Positions 22,097-29,349 of a stretch of 29,349 bases of DNA are shown piece by piece (the stretch's first letter is position 1; each line of letters begins with the position of its first letter). Location: assembly GCA_937895785.1 (NCBI GenBank), contig CALBKW010000027.1, positions 1 to 29,349 on the forward strand. Reading direction: 5' to 3'. A program made the position numbers and the translations under genes. Under the pieces are notes generated by a model that was not told the DNA's origin, did not search any database, and worked only from the letters and a program-made list of their open reading frames with translations. This stretch comes from an uncultured Candidatus Melainabacteria bacterium (GTDB lineage Bacteria > Cyanobacteriota > Vampirovibrionia > Gastranaerophilales > Gastranaerophilaceae).

Positions 22097-24328
22097 ATGA
22101 AATTCAAGTTTAAAAACTTAATAGCCTTCACTCTTTCCGAAATGATGATTGTATTGTTAATCGTCAGTGTAATTTCTGCTGCAACAATTCCAACAATTAC
22201 TCAACAAAAGCAAAAGAAATACAATGTTTCAGAGGGGTCTGTTTCTGCAACAGCACTTTGGCAAAAAGATAACTTTGGTGGTATTTTTTCTAACTTAGCT
22301 GTGTCTGATAATACTCAGACAGTAGCAATTGGTGCTGATACATCAAATACTACAAACTTTACAAGTTCAACAAAAGCAAATTATAAAGCTTCTTTTGGTA
22401 ATTCAAATATAGCGCTTTTATTAAACAGAAATGCAACAGGTCCTCAAATGACACTGTATGACAAAGATGGTTATACAGGTTCTATTAAATTTTTTAATGA
22501 AGAAAATATCCTTATGCAAAGCTTGCCAAAAGGTACTTTACACAATACTGCCGCTGGTAACACTATTAATGTTATTGGTATAGGTACTTATGCTGGGCTT
22601 GGTTCAATGCAAGTTTTAAATGTCGCAATTGGTAATTATGCATCTAATATATCTAATGGTTTTGGAGTGTGGAATCAAAATTATCATAATGTTTCAATAG
22701 GTAGTTATTCAACAAGAAATGGCTTTTACACTAAATATGGTGTAGCTGTTGGTTATTGTGCACTTTCAAATGCTTGCAAAGGACCAATTCAAAACAGTTA
22801 TGTTGGTATTCCAAGTTCTGTCTATATGCGTTTTGATTACAATGTTGCTTTGGGTGCAAATTCAGGACGTTTAAATTATACTGAATGGAGATCTCATACT
22901 GCTGATAAGGACAACAATATATCGTTAGGATATTACGCTGGTAATTATGCCTATGGTAATACATACAACAATTCAACTCATGCTTTTGATAACAATTTTG
23001 TAAGTGATTCAATAGCAATTGGAGCTTATTCGGGGCTATCAAATGTCTATGCTAACAACATTGATGTAGGGTATTTTGCTGGCGGTTATGCCTCTTTTGC
23101 AAATCCTGCACCGTATTATTTTAGCGAAGGAAAACGCGAAAATAACATAAATATAGGTCATTATGCAGGTGCTATATCTCTTGATTCCATTGCGAAAGAT
23201 GTAGATACCTATGGGTATAATGTTTCAATTGGTAACTATGCAAGTTATAACTTGGCCGGTGTAACTCAAGGGGTTATGATTGGTCCATTTGCTGCATACT
23301 CAGTACAAGAAAGAGGTCCAGGAGGTTGGGGACCATCTAAACCTAATCCAGTTGTAGCAATTGGTTATTATGCTATGTATGGGTCTTCAATGGGAAATGG
23401 CTTTAGACATTTAGGTGCTAATGCTGTTGCAATTGGTGCTTATGCAGCATCTCAATCAAATGTTGTTTTTGATTCTGTATATATAGGTCGTTATGCTGGT
23501 TATAAGGCAAACTCAACAAAAACAAATAAGAGTTATCCAGCACAATCAAATATATACATAGGTCATTATGCTGGTGCAAATTCAGATATGTTAGCTTCAA
23601 TCGCAATCGGTAACTATGCGGGGCAATCTACAAGTGGTACAAATAATACATTTATAGGCTATGCTGCTGGAACTTTTGGTACATCTCACGTCACAGGTAG
23701 CAACAAATATATTATATTGCCATATACTTCAAGTACAGTTCTTACAGATACTGGTTCAAAATTTAGTTTAACTAATGATACTCCACAAATGATTATTGGT
23801 CCAGGTTATGGATATCCAAATGGTCCAACTGGATTCTCATATACAACCTTATTGTTATATGCTCAAAATATCTATGCAAGACAGACAACATTGACTTCTT
23901 TTACATCTGATAGAAGATTGAAAGAAAATATTGTCCCTGCAAAATACGGTATTAACGAAATTAGACACTTAAATACTTATACTTATAACTTTAAATCAGA
24001 CGCAACTAAAGCAAGAAAAGTTGGTTTAATTGCTCAAGAAGTTCAAAAAGTTATGCCAGAAGCGGTTATGAAAGGTTTTTATAGCAATAAGCTTACGATA
24101 AATTTTGATTGGATTTTATTCTCGTTAGCCAATGCGATAAAACAAGTTGATGCAACTTTATTGTCAATGAAAAATGACTTAAAAATTCAAGTAAAACAAT
24201 TGACTTCTCTTGAAAAAAGAGTTGATAAGTTGGAAAACAAAACGAGAGTTATGTTTGAAAAACAAGATAAAATGCAAGCAAAACTTAACGATACTAAAGG
24301 TATTTTAGAACGTATGGAGACTAAGTAA
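22097..24328 (+). CDS. Prepilin-like / YadA-type head repeat / peptidase S74 chimera, copy 2
   Basis: 743 residues, ATG directly after the stop of copy 1 with GGAG 11 nt upstream, so it is cotranslated. The prepilin signal is Ala10 | Phe11-Thr-Leu-Ser-Glu15 followed by MMIVLLIVSVISAATIPTI. About 17-18 head units follow (for example VAIGNYAS, INIGHYAG, IYIGHYAG), separated by loops of very different length. The S74 domain has SDRRLKENI with Ser604 and Lys609, then KVGLIAQEVQKVMPEAV and a coiled coil to the end. Overall order matches copy 1, but head loops differ in sequence, so the copies are diverged paralogues and not a recent duplication. A nonfunctional reading is unlikely, because the frame and all landmarks are intact. 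Confidence 0.85.
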   Translation: MKFKFKNLIAFTLSEMMIVLLIVSVISAATIPTITQQKQKKYNVSEGSVSATALWQKDNFGGIFSNLAVSDNTQTVAIGADTSNTTNFTSSTKANYKASFGNSNIALLLNRNATGPQMTLYDKDGYTGSIKFFNEENILMQSLPKGTLHNTAAGNTINVIGIGTYAGLGSMQVLNVAIGNYASNISNGFGVWNQNYHNVSIGSYSTRNGFYTKYGVAVGYCALSNACKGPIQNSYVGIPSSVYMRFDYNVALGANSGRLNYTEWRSHTADKDNNISLGYYAGNYAYGNTYNNSTHAFDNNFVSDSIAIGAYSGLSNVYANNIDVGYFAGGYASFANPAPYYFSEGKRENNINIGHYAGAISLDSIAKDVDTYGYNVSIGNYASYNLAGVTQGVMIGPFAAYSVQERGPGGWGPSKPNPVVAIGYYAMYGSSMGNGFRHLGANAVAIGAYAASQSNVVFDSVYIGRYAGYKANSTKTNKSYPAQSNIYIGHYAGANSDMLASIAIGNYAGQSTSGTNNTFIGYAAGTFGTSHVTGSNKYIILPYTSSTVLTDTGSKFSLTNDTPQMIIGPGYGYPNGPTGFSYTTLLLYAQNIYARQTTLTSFTSDRRLKENIVPAKYGINEIRHLNTYTYNFKSDATKARKVGLIAQEVQKVMPEAVMKGFYSNKLTINFDWILFSLANAIKQVDATLLSMKNDLKIQVKQLTSLEKRVDKLENKTRVMFEKQDKMQAKLNDTKGILERMETK

Positions 24329-24333
24329 AATTT

Positions 24334-26523
24334 ATGAAGAAAAACAAAAATAAAAACTACATAGCTTTTACTTTGACTGAAATGACAATGGTACTCTTAA
24401 TTATGAGTATTATTGCGGCTGTTTCGGCTCCTGTTGTTAAGCACGCTGTTTCTGATGTAACTCAAGCATCTACTGCAGAAACGATTGAAGCTGAATCAAC
24501 TTGGTCACCTCTATCTGCTGTATCAGGTGTATATTATTCTGCATCAGATTCAACAAATGGTCTTGGTATGGTTTCAATAGGAACTGTTCCAAGTGGCGCA
24601 TCTGTAAATTATGGCACTCCTTCTATGATAATTCAGGCAAATGGTTCTGAAATGAATAATAGAAGCGCACAAATTGGAGCATTAAGTGCAGATTATCAAA
24701 GAATATCTTTAGATAGGTATAATAATATCGCTGTAGGTAACCTTCATCACTTGAATGATAATACAAATGCTTATGGCAGAGTTGAAATAGGTTCAAATAT
24801 TGGTAATAAAGTATCTTCATCAAATAACGCTGTTGTAATGGGTTATAGAATGATGATGTCTGACAATGTTCAATATAATAATGCAATAGCCTTGGGTGAT
24901 TATATTGATGATCCGCTAGTCAGTGCATCTGGTAGAAATTTTAATGATTCTATCACAATGGGCTATTATGCTGGAAGTTTAACTGCTGGTACAAGCACAA
25001 ACATGAATGATTCAATAAACATTGGCTATTATGCTGCTAATAATGCTTATGCTAGTACTTTTTCAATAAATATTGGTAGTAATGCGGGTACAAGTTCTCG
25101 TTCTGCTTATAACATTGCAATAGGTAAATATGCTGGTTTTGGCGGTCATAATAAACAAGAAAGTTATGCAAATTCATACGCAAATGTGTATTTAGGTAAC
25201 TTTGCTGGTTATGTTAAACAAAATGTAAGTGGATTTACTCATGATTATAACTATGGAAACGTTTTTGTAGGCAGTTATGCTGGGTCATTAATGGTTGATC
25301 CTCATGCTTCAGGAAAAAACTTTTCTGGTAAAATTTTACGTCGTCATAATTCAATTGCTATTGGTCCTTTTGCATTAACATCAGCAAAAACTGTAGATAA
25401 TAGAGAATCTATAAACGGATTGTCAAATATGATAGCGATTGGTGCTTATGCTGGTCATGGTATGATAGATTTTTATAGGAACGATGCATTACATGATAAA
25501 AATCATATTTATATAGGTGCTTATGCTGGTGCAGATTCAATGCCAAACGGATCTGGTTCAGTTACTTCTGATGTTTCGTTTGCTTTAAGAACTTATTGGA
25601 CTCCAGATTCAGCAGGTGAATATGGTTCAATTGCTATTGGTCCGTTTGCTGCATATAGAGCAGGTCGTACTAAATCGGGAGCGGAATCAACTGCTCTAAA
25701 ATCTACTGCTGGCAGTTCTATTTCAATAGGATATTACGCAGGTTCGTTCAATACCGCAGCATCTAATGCAATCTCAATTGGTGCATTTGCAGGTTCTGAA
25801 ATTAGACCATATTCGGATTCAAACAGCCATGTAGAACGTCCAAATATTCATATTGGATATTATGCAGGTTATGGAGCAACAGCTTTGGGGTCTATTGGTA
25901 TAGGTACATTTGCCTGTGCTAATGCAAATGCTTCAGGTAAAATGTGCTTTGGTAATTTCCCTTATGCAATGATGGATGGTGCATACCGACCAGCAGGTTG
26001 GAATGGTCAATATAGAGCTTATTTCTATGCGGGTGCTGGTGTAGGAAAAGAAAGTGATTTGATTCTTGCTTCAAAATATATATTCTCTAGAGATGGTAGT
26101 ATTTTGCAACTAACATCTGATGCGAGAAGTAAACGTAACATCAAATTGTCTAAGTACTCATTAAAAGAATTTAGAAAGTTTAATATCTATAACTTCAATC
26201 TTAAAAATGACGAAACAAAGGAAAAGAAAATAGGTGTTATTGCCCAAGAATACGGAAAAGCAATTCCTGACGGTCTTGTAAAATCTAAATTCTACACCGT
26301 AGATACTGATTGGCTTTACTATTCAATGATTACGGCAATTAAAGATTTAGATAAGCTTATTCAAGAGTTCCAAATTAAGTTTGATGAATACATAAACAAC
26401 TTTGCATCTACAAAAGCTCGAATACAAGCATTAGAACAAACGGTTGCAAAGGAACGTCAAAACAACGAAAATATGAAAAAACAGCTTGATGAAATTAACA
26501 AAAAACTTAAAGCTAAAAAATAA
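24334..26523 (+). CDS. Prepilin-like / YadA-type head repeat / peptidase S74 chimera, copy 3
   Basis: 729 residues, ATG five bases after copy 2. The prepilin signal is Ala11 | Phe12-Thr-Leu-Thr-Glu16 with the helix MTMVLLIMSIIAAVSAPVV. About 19 head units occur, mostly of the IG-x-YAG kind (ISIGYYAG, IYIGAYAG, VFVGSYAG). The S74 motif is altered, SDARSKRNI instead of SDRRLKENI, but the Ser595 and Lys600 pair keeps its spacing; KIGVIAQEYGKAIPDGLV follows (Tyr where the others have Val). It ends in a coiled coil rich in Lys, Gln and Glu. The operon stops at a good terminator just after it. Confidence 0.85.
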   Translation: MKKNKNKNYIAFTLTEMTMVLLIMSIIAAVSAPVVKHAVSDVTQASTAETIEAESTWSPLSAVSGVYYSASDSTNGLGMVSIGTVPSGASVNYGTPSMIIQANGSEMNNRSAQIGALSADYQRISLDRYNNIAVGNLHHLNDNTNAYGRVEIGSNIGNKVSSSNNAVVMGYRMMMSDNVQYNNAIALGDYIDDPLVSASGRNFNDSITMGYYAGSLTAGTSTNMNDSINIGYYAANNAYASTFSINIGSNAGTSSRSAYNIAIGKYAGFGGHNKQESYANSYANVYLGNFAGYVKQNVSGFTHDYNYGNVFVGSYAGSLMVDPHASGKNFSGKILRRHNSIAIGPFALTSAKTVDNRESINGLSNMIAIGAYAGHGMIDFYRNDALHDKNHIYIGAYAGADSMPNGSGSVTSDVSFALRTYWTPDSAGEYGSIAIGPFAAYRAGRTKSGAESTALKSTAGSSISIGYYAGSFNTAASNAISIGAFAGSEIRPYSDSNSHVERPNIHIGYYAGYGATALGSIGIGTFACANANASGKMCFGNFPYAMMDGAYRPAGWNGQYRAYFYAGAGVGKESDLILASKYIFSRDGSILQLTSDARSKRNIKLSKYSLKEFRKFNIYNFNLKNDETKEKKIGVIAQEYGKAIPDGLVKSKFYTVDTDWLYYSMITAIKDLDKLIQEFQIKFDEYINNFASTKARIQALEQTVAKERQNNENMKKQLDEINKKLKAKK

Positions 26524-26528
26524 AATTG

Positions 26529-26557
26529 ACACCCTCTATTTTTAAGGGGGTGTTTTT
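26529..26557 (+). terminator. Terminator of the prepilin-S74 operon
   Basis: ACACCCTC (26529-26536) pairs with GGGGGTGT (26546-26553, one G·T) around a 9-nt loop, followed by five T (26553-26557). It isolates the operon from rpoB. Confidence 0.88.
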
Positions 26558-26825
26558 ATTTGAAATAAATTATTTATTTTCTAATAAACTTTTTAATATT
26601 TAGGGGTTGACAGCCTAAGCCCGATTATCAAACGATTTGCCCGATTGTTTTTTTAATTGTAAAAAATTATTAAGCAAATTTTTAGCCAATTTTTTATATT
26701 AATTGACTATAATATTTGATGTGTTACGATTTATTAGCATGCATTTGATTTTATACAAATAGCCCAAATGTAAAGAAAAATTAAGACGTACGTAACACAA
26801 TAGAATAAAGAACGAGGTTAATTTA
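26558..26825 (+). other. rpoB upstream region with direct and inverted repeats
   Basis: No gene is seen here. GCCCGATT occurs at 26619-26626 and 26639-26646 with another CGATT between (GATT units at 26623, 26634 and 26643), so sites recur about every helical turn. GTGTTACG (26721-26728) and CGTAACAC (26791-26798) are exact inverted repeats 62 nt apart. The ribosome site GAGG (26814-26817) is 8 nt before the rpoB ATG. Confidence 0.45.
26703..26730 (+). promoter_or_regulatory. Promoter of rpoB with extended -10
   Basis: TTGACT (26703-26708), a 16-bp spacer and TGT-TACGAT (-10 at 26725-26730, with the TG extension) are the best match before rpoB, giving a leader of about 90 nt. An overlapping TATAAT (26708-26713) is an alternative but lacks a -35 box. 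Confidence 0.5.
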
Positions 26826-29349
26826 ATGTCGACTCAATTTGCTAAAAGAAAAACACCAATGGGTATTCCGGCAACTAATCTGGATTATTTACCCGACTTA
26901 ATTGAAGTGCAAAAAAAATCGTTTGAATGGTTTTTAAAAGAAGGTTTGAAAGAAGAATTACTTGCTTTCTCTCCTATTAAAGACTATACAGGCAGATTAG
27001 AATTACACTTCTTGCCAAACTACACTTTCGATAATGCAAAATACACTATCGAAGAAGCAAGAATCCACGATGCTACTTACGCTAAACAATTGCGCGTAAT
27101 GGTTAGACTTGTAAACCGTGATTCTGGTGAAATTAAAGAACAAGAAGTTTATATCGGCGATATTCCGACTATGACTGACAAAGGTACTTTCATTGTAAAC
27201 GGTGCGGAACGTGTTATCGTTTCTCAAATCGTTCGTTCACCTGGTGTTTACTTCAAACGTGAAGTTTCTCCAACAGGTAAACGTTTATACAATGCAACTG
27301 TTATTCCAAACCGTGGTGCTTGGATTAAAATTGAAACTGATTCTAACGACTTAGTTTACGTTAAAATCGATAAAAACAGAAAAATCTTAGCTACAACTTT
27401 ATTGAAAGCTATGGGCTTGTCAGTTGCTGAAATGGAAGCATCTTTCACTCACTTTGAGTTCTTGAAAAAGACTTTAGAAAAAGATACAGCAGAAACTACT
27501 GATGATGCTTTAATCGACGTTTACAAAAAACTTAGACCTGGTGATCCTGCATCAGCTCAAGGTGGACGTCAAATTATTGAAGCTCGTTTCTTTGATGAAA
27601 AGAAATATGATATCGGTCGTGTTGGTCGTTACAAATTAAATAAAAAATTAAACTTGAACATTCCTGCTTCTCAAAGAACATTGACTGTTCAAGATATCGT
27701 TGCTTCTATCGAATATTTAATCAACTTAACTTATGATGAAGGTGCAGTTGATGATATCGACCACTTAGGCAATAGACGTGTACGTTCAGTTGGTGAATTG
27801 TTACAAAATCAATTCAGAGTTGGTTTAAGCCGTATTGAACGTATCGTTAAGGAAAGAATGACACTACAAGATAGTGAAACTCTTACTCCATTAAACTTAT
27901 TAAATACAAAACCATTAGTTGCAGCATTAAAAGAATTTTTCGGAAGTTCTCAATTGTCTCAATTCATGGACCAAATCAACCCATTAGCTGAATTAACTCA
28001 CAAAAGACGTATTTCAGCTTTAGGACCTGGTGGTTTGATGAGAGAACGTGCTGGTTTCGCAGTTCGTGATATTCACCCTTCTCACTACGGTCGTATTTGT
28101 CCGATTGAAACTCCTGAAGGTCCAAACGCAGGTTTGATTGGTTCTTTAGCAACTCACGCAAAAGTTAACGATTATGGTTTCATTGAATCTCCATTCTTCG
28201 TTGTTAAAGACGGAAAGGTTACAGACGAAGTAGTTTATATGACTGCTGACGAAGATGAAAACTATCGTTGCGCACCTGCTGACGTTGAACTTAACGAAGA
28301 TAGAACATTCAAAAATGCTCAAGTTCCAGTTCGTTACAGATCTGAATTTGTAATGAGTGAATCTTCAAAAGTTGACTACGTTGGTGTTTGCCCAATTCAA
28401 ATCATCTCTGTTGCGACATCAGTTATTCCATTCATTGAACACGATGATGCCAACCGTGCATTGATGGGTTCAAACATGCAACGTCAATCAGTACCTCTTT
28501 TAATTACTGAAAGACCTAGAGTTGCAACAGGTATGGAAGCTAGAGCTGCTAAAGACTCTGGTATGTTGATTGTTTCTGAATACGACGGTGTTGTTGAAAG
28601 AGTAGTCGGTGAAGAAATTACAATTAGAGATACTGAAGGTATCCCTCACGTATATCAATTAATGAAATATGTAAGAAGTAACCAAGATACATGTATTAAC
28701 CAAAAGCCAATCGTAAGAGAAGGTGACAAGGTTAAAGCAGGTGATGTAATCGCAGACGGCGCATCTACTTGCGGTGGTGAACTTTCATTAGGTAAAAACG
28801 TTTTAATCGCTTATATGCCTTGGGAAGGTTACAACTTCGAAGATGCTATCTTGTTATCAGAAAGATGTGTTCACGATGACATCTTTACTTCAGTTCACAT
28901 TGAAAAATTAGAAATTGATGCAAGACAAACTAAACTTGGACCAGAAGAAATTACTCGTGAAATTCCAAATGTTTCAGAAGAATCTTTAAGACACTTGGAT
29001 GAACGCGGTATTGTTCGTATCGGTGCAAGAGTTTATGCAGATGATATTTTGGTAGGTAAAGTTACACCAAAAGGTGAATCTGAACACCCACCAGAAGAAA
29101 AATTATTAAGAGCAATCTTTGCTGAAAAAGCAAGAGATGTAAAAGATAACTCATTAAGAGTTCCTCACGGTGAAGGCGGTAGAGTTCTTGATGTTAAAGT
29201 ATTTGACCGTGAAAAAGGTGATGAATTACCACCAGGTGCAAATACAGTTATCAGAGTTTACATTGCTCAAAAACGTAAAGTATCAGTAGGTGACAAACTT
29301 TCAGGTCGTCACGGTAACAAAGGTATCGTATCAAGAATTCTTCCAAAAG
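26826..29349 (+). CDS. rpoB: RNA polymerase beta subunit, N-terminal 841 residues
   Basis: The frame is open from ATG 26826 to the window edge, so the 3' part is missing. The start (MSTQFAKRKTPMGIPATNLD) and body match the bacterial beta subunit, the catalytic core partner of beta-prime in transcription. The rifampicin pocket is easy to align: SSQLSQFMDQINPLAELTHK then RRISALGPGGL; residues equal to E. coli Gln513, Asp516, His526, Arg529 and Ser531 are all wild type, with Ile at the position of Asn518. Downstream PIETPEGPNAGLI and SVGDKLSGRHGNKG are typical. No rplL or other ribosomal protein gene precedes it, so it starts its own transcript. Codon use leans to AAC/TTC/GGT, as expected for a highly expressed gene. 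Confidence 0.98.
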   Translation, partial: MSTQFAKRKTPMGIPATNLDYLPDLIEVQKKSFEWFLKEGLKEELLAFSPIKDYTGRLELHFLPNYTFDNAKYTIEEARIHDATYAKQLRVMVRLVNRDSGEIKEQEVYIGDIPTMTDKGTFIVNGAERVIVSQIVRSPGVYFKREVSPTGKRLYNATVIPNRGAWIKIETDSNDLVYVKIDKNRKILATTLLKAMGLSVAEMEASFTHFEFLKKTLEKDTAETTDDALIDVYKKLRPGDPASAQGGRQIIEARFFDEKKYDIGRVGRYKLNKKLNLNIPASQRTLTVQDIVASIEYLINLTYDEGAVDDIDHLGNRRVRSVGELLQNQFRVGLSRIERIVKERMTLQDSETLTPLNLLNTKPLVAALKEFFGSSQLSQFMDQINPLAELTHKRRISALGPGGLMRERAGFAVRDIHPSHYGRICPIETPEGPNAGLIGSLATHAKVNDYGFIESPFFVVKDGKVTDEVVYMTADEDENYRCAPADVELNEDRTFKNAQVPVRYRSEFVMSESSKVDYVGVCPIQIISVATSVIPFIEHDDANRALMGSNMQRQSVPLLITERPRVATGMEARAAKDSGMLIVSEYDGVVERVVGEEITIRDTEGIPHVYQLMKYVRSNQDTCINQKPIVREGDKVKAGDVIADGASTCGGELSLGKNVLIAYMPWEGYNFEDAILLSERCVHDDIFTSVHIEKLEIDARQTKLGPEEITREIPNVSEESLRHLDERGIVRIGARVYADDILVGKVTPKGESEHPPEEKLLRAIFAEKARDVKDNSLRVPHGEGGRVLDVKVFDREKGDELPPGANTVIRVYIAQKRKVSVGDKLSGRHGNKGIVSRILPK

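Noticed and set aside
20400..25900. CRISPR-like or tandem DNA repeats (recurring ATTGGT..TATGCTGGT)
   Set aside because: The repetition is at protein level (IG..AG units) in one open frame, with irregular spacing and variable bases.
19931..26523. Prophage tail-fibre region because of S74 domains
   Set aside because: No capsid, tail, integrase or lysis gene is present; each protein begins with a prepilin signal that phage fibres lack.
26607..26635. rpoB promoter at TTGACA (26607-26612)
   Set aside because: No acceptable -10 box lies 15-19 bp downstream; the TTGACT/TACGAT pair nearer the gene is better.

Overview
This is an AT-rich bacterial window of about 29 kb. The organism looks like an anaerobe: it has class III (oxygen-sensitive) ribonucleotide reductase with its radical-SAM activase, a rubrerythrin, and two corrinoid iron-sulfur protein subunits. 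It also looks diderm, because it encodes a TolC-family outer-membrane channel protein. A gut lineage related to cyanobacteria (Vampirovibrionia/Melainabacteria, Gastranaerophilales) would fit the AT richness, the Ala-Phe-Thr-Leu-x-Glu prepilin signals and the gene style. That placement is inference; no marker here settles it.

Layout. (1) 1-5803: the end of a DMT/EamA transporter; a long M29 aminopeptidase on the minus strand; a TolC protein fused to a periplasmic binding-protein-like domain; a small acidic EF-hand protein; and an intergenic segment with a perfect 19-bp hairpin and a REP-like palindrome. (2) 5804-9189: the nrdD-nrdG operon on the minus strand with a long leader, diverging from a long-form SRP RNA gene that has a clear promoter and terminator. 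(3) 9210-15333: an acyl-CoA/acyl-ACP ligase, rubrerythrin, a secreted PLD-type phosphodiesterase overlapping a YdjC/ChbG deacetylase, and a divergent GtrB/ArnC-like polyprenyl-phosphate glycosyltransferase. (4) 15464-19775: an orphan ribbon-helix-helix regulator with a long structured 3' region, then ftsH-acsD-acsC on the minus strand with overlapping genes. (5) 19931-26557: three tandem large paralogues, each with a type IV prepilin-like N-terminus, a long YadA-like 'IG..AG' beta-roll and a C-terminal peptidase S74 intramolecular chaperone with a coiled coil. (6) 26826-end: rpoB, running off the window.

The most unusual system is region 5. It looks like an operon of trimeric, self-cleaving, head-repeat fibres that enter the membrane through prepilin signals rather than through an autotransporter barrel or a phage tail. 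Other points worth a second look are the TolC/binding-protein fusion, the corrinoid protein pair without CODH/ACS in view and with a shortened middle domain, the duplicated N-terminal domain of the M29 peptidase, and the structured non-coding stretches near 5.7 kb, 8.7 kb and 15.7 kb.
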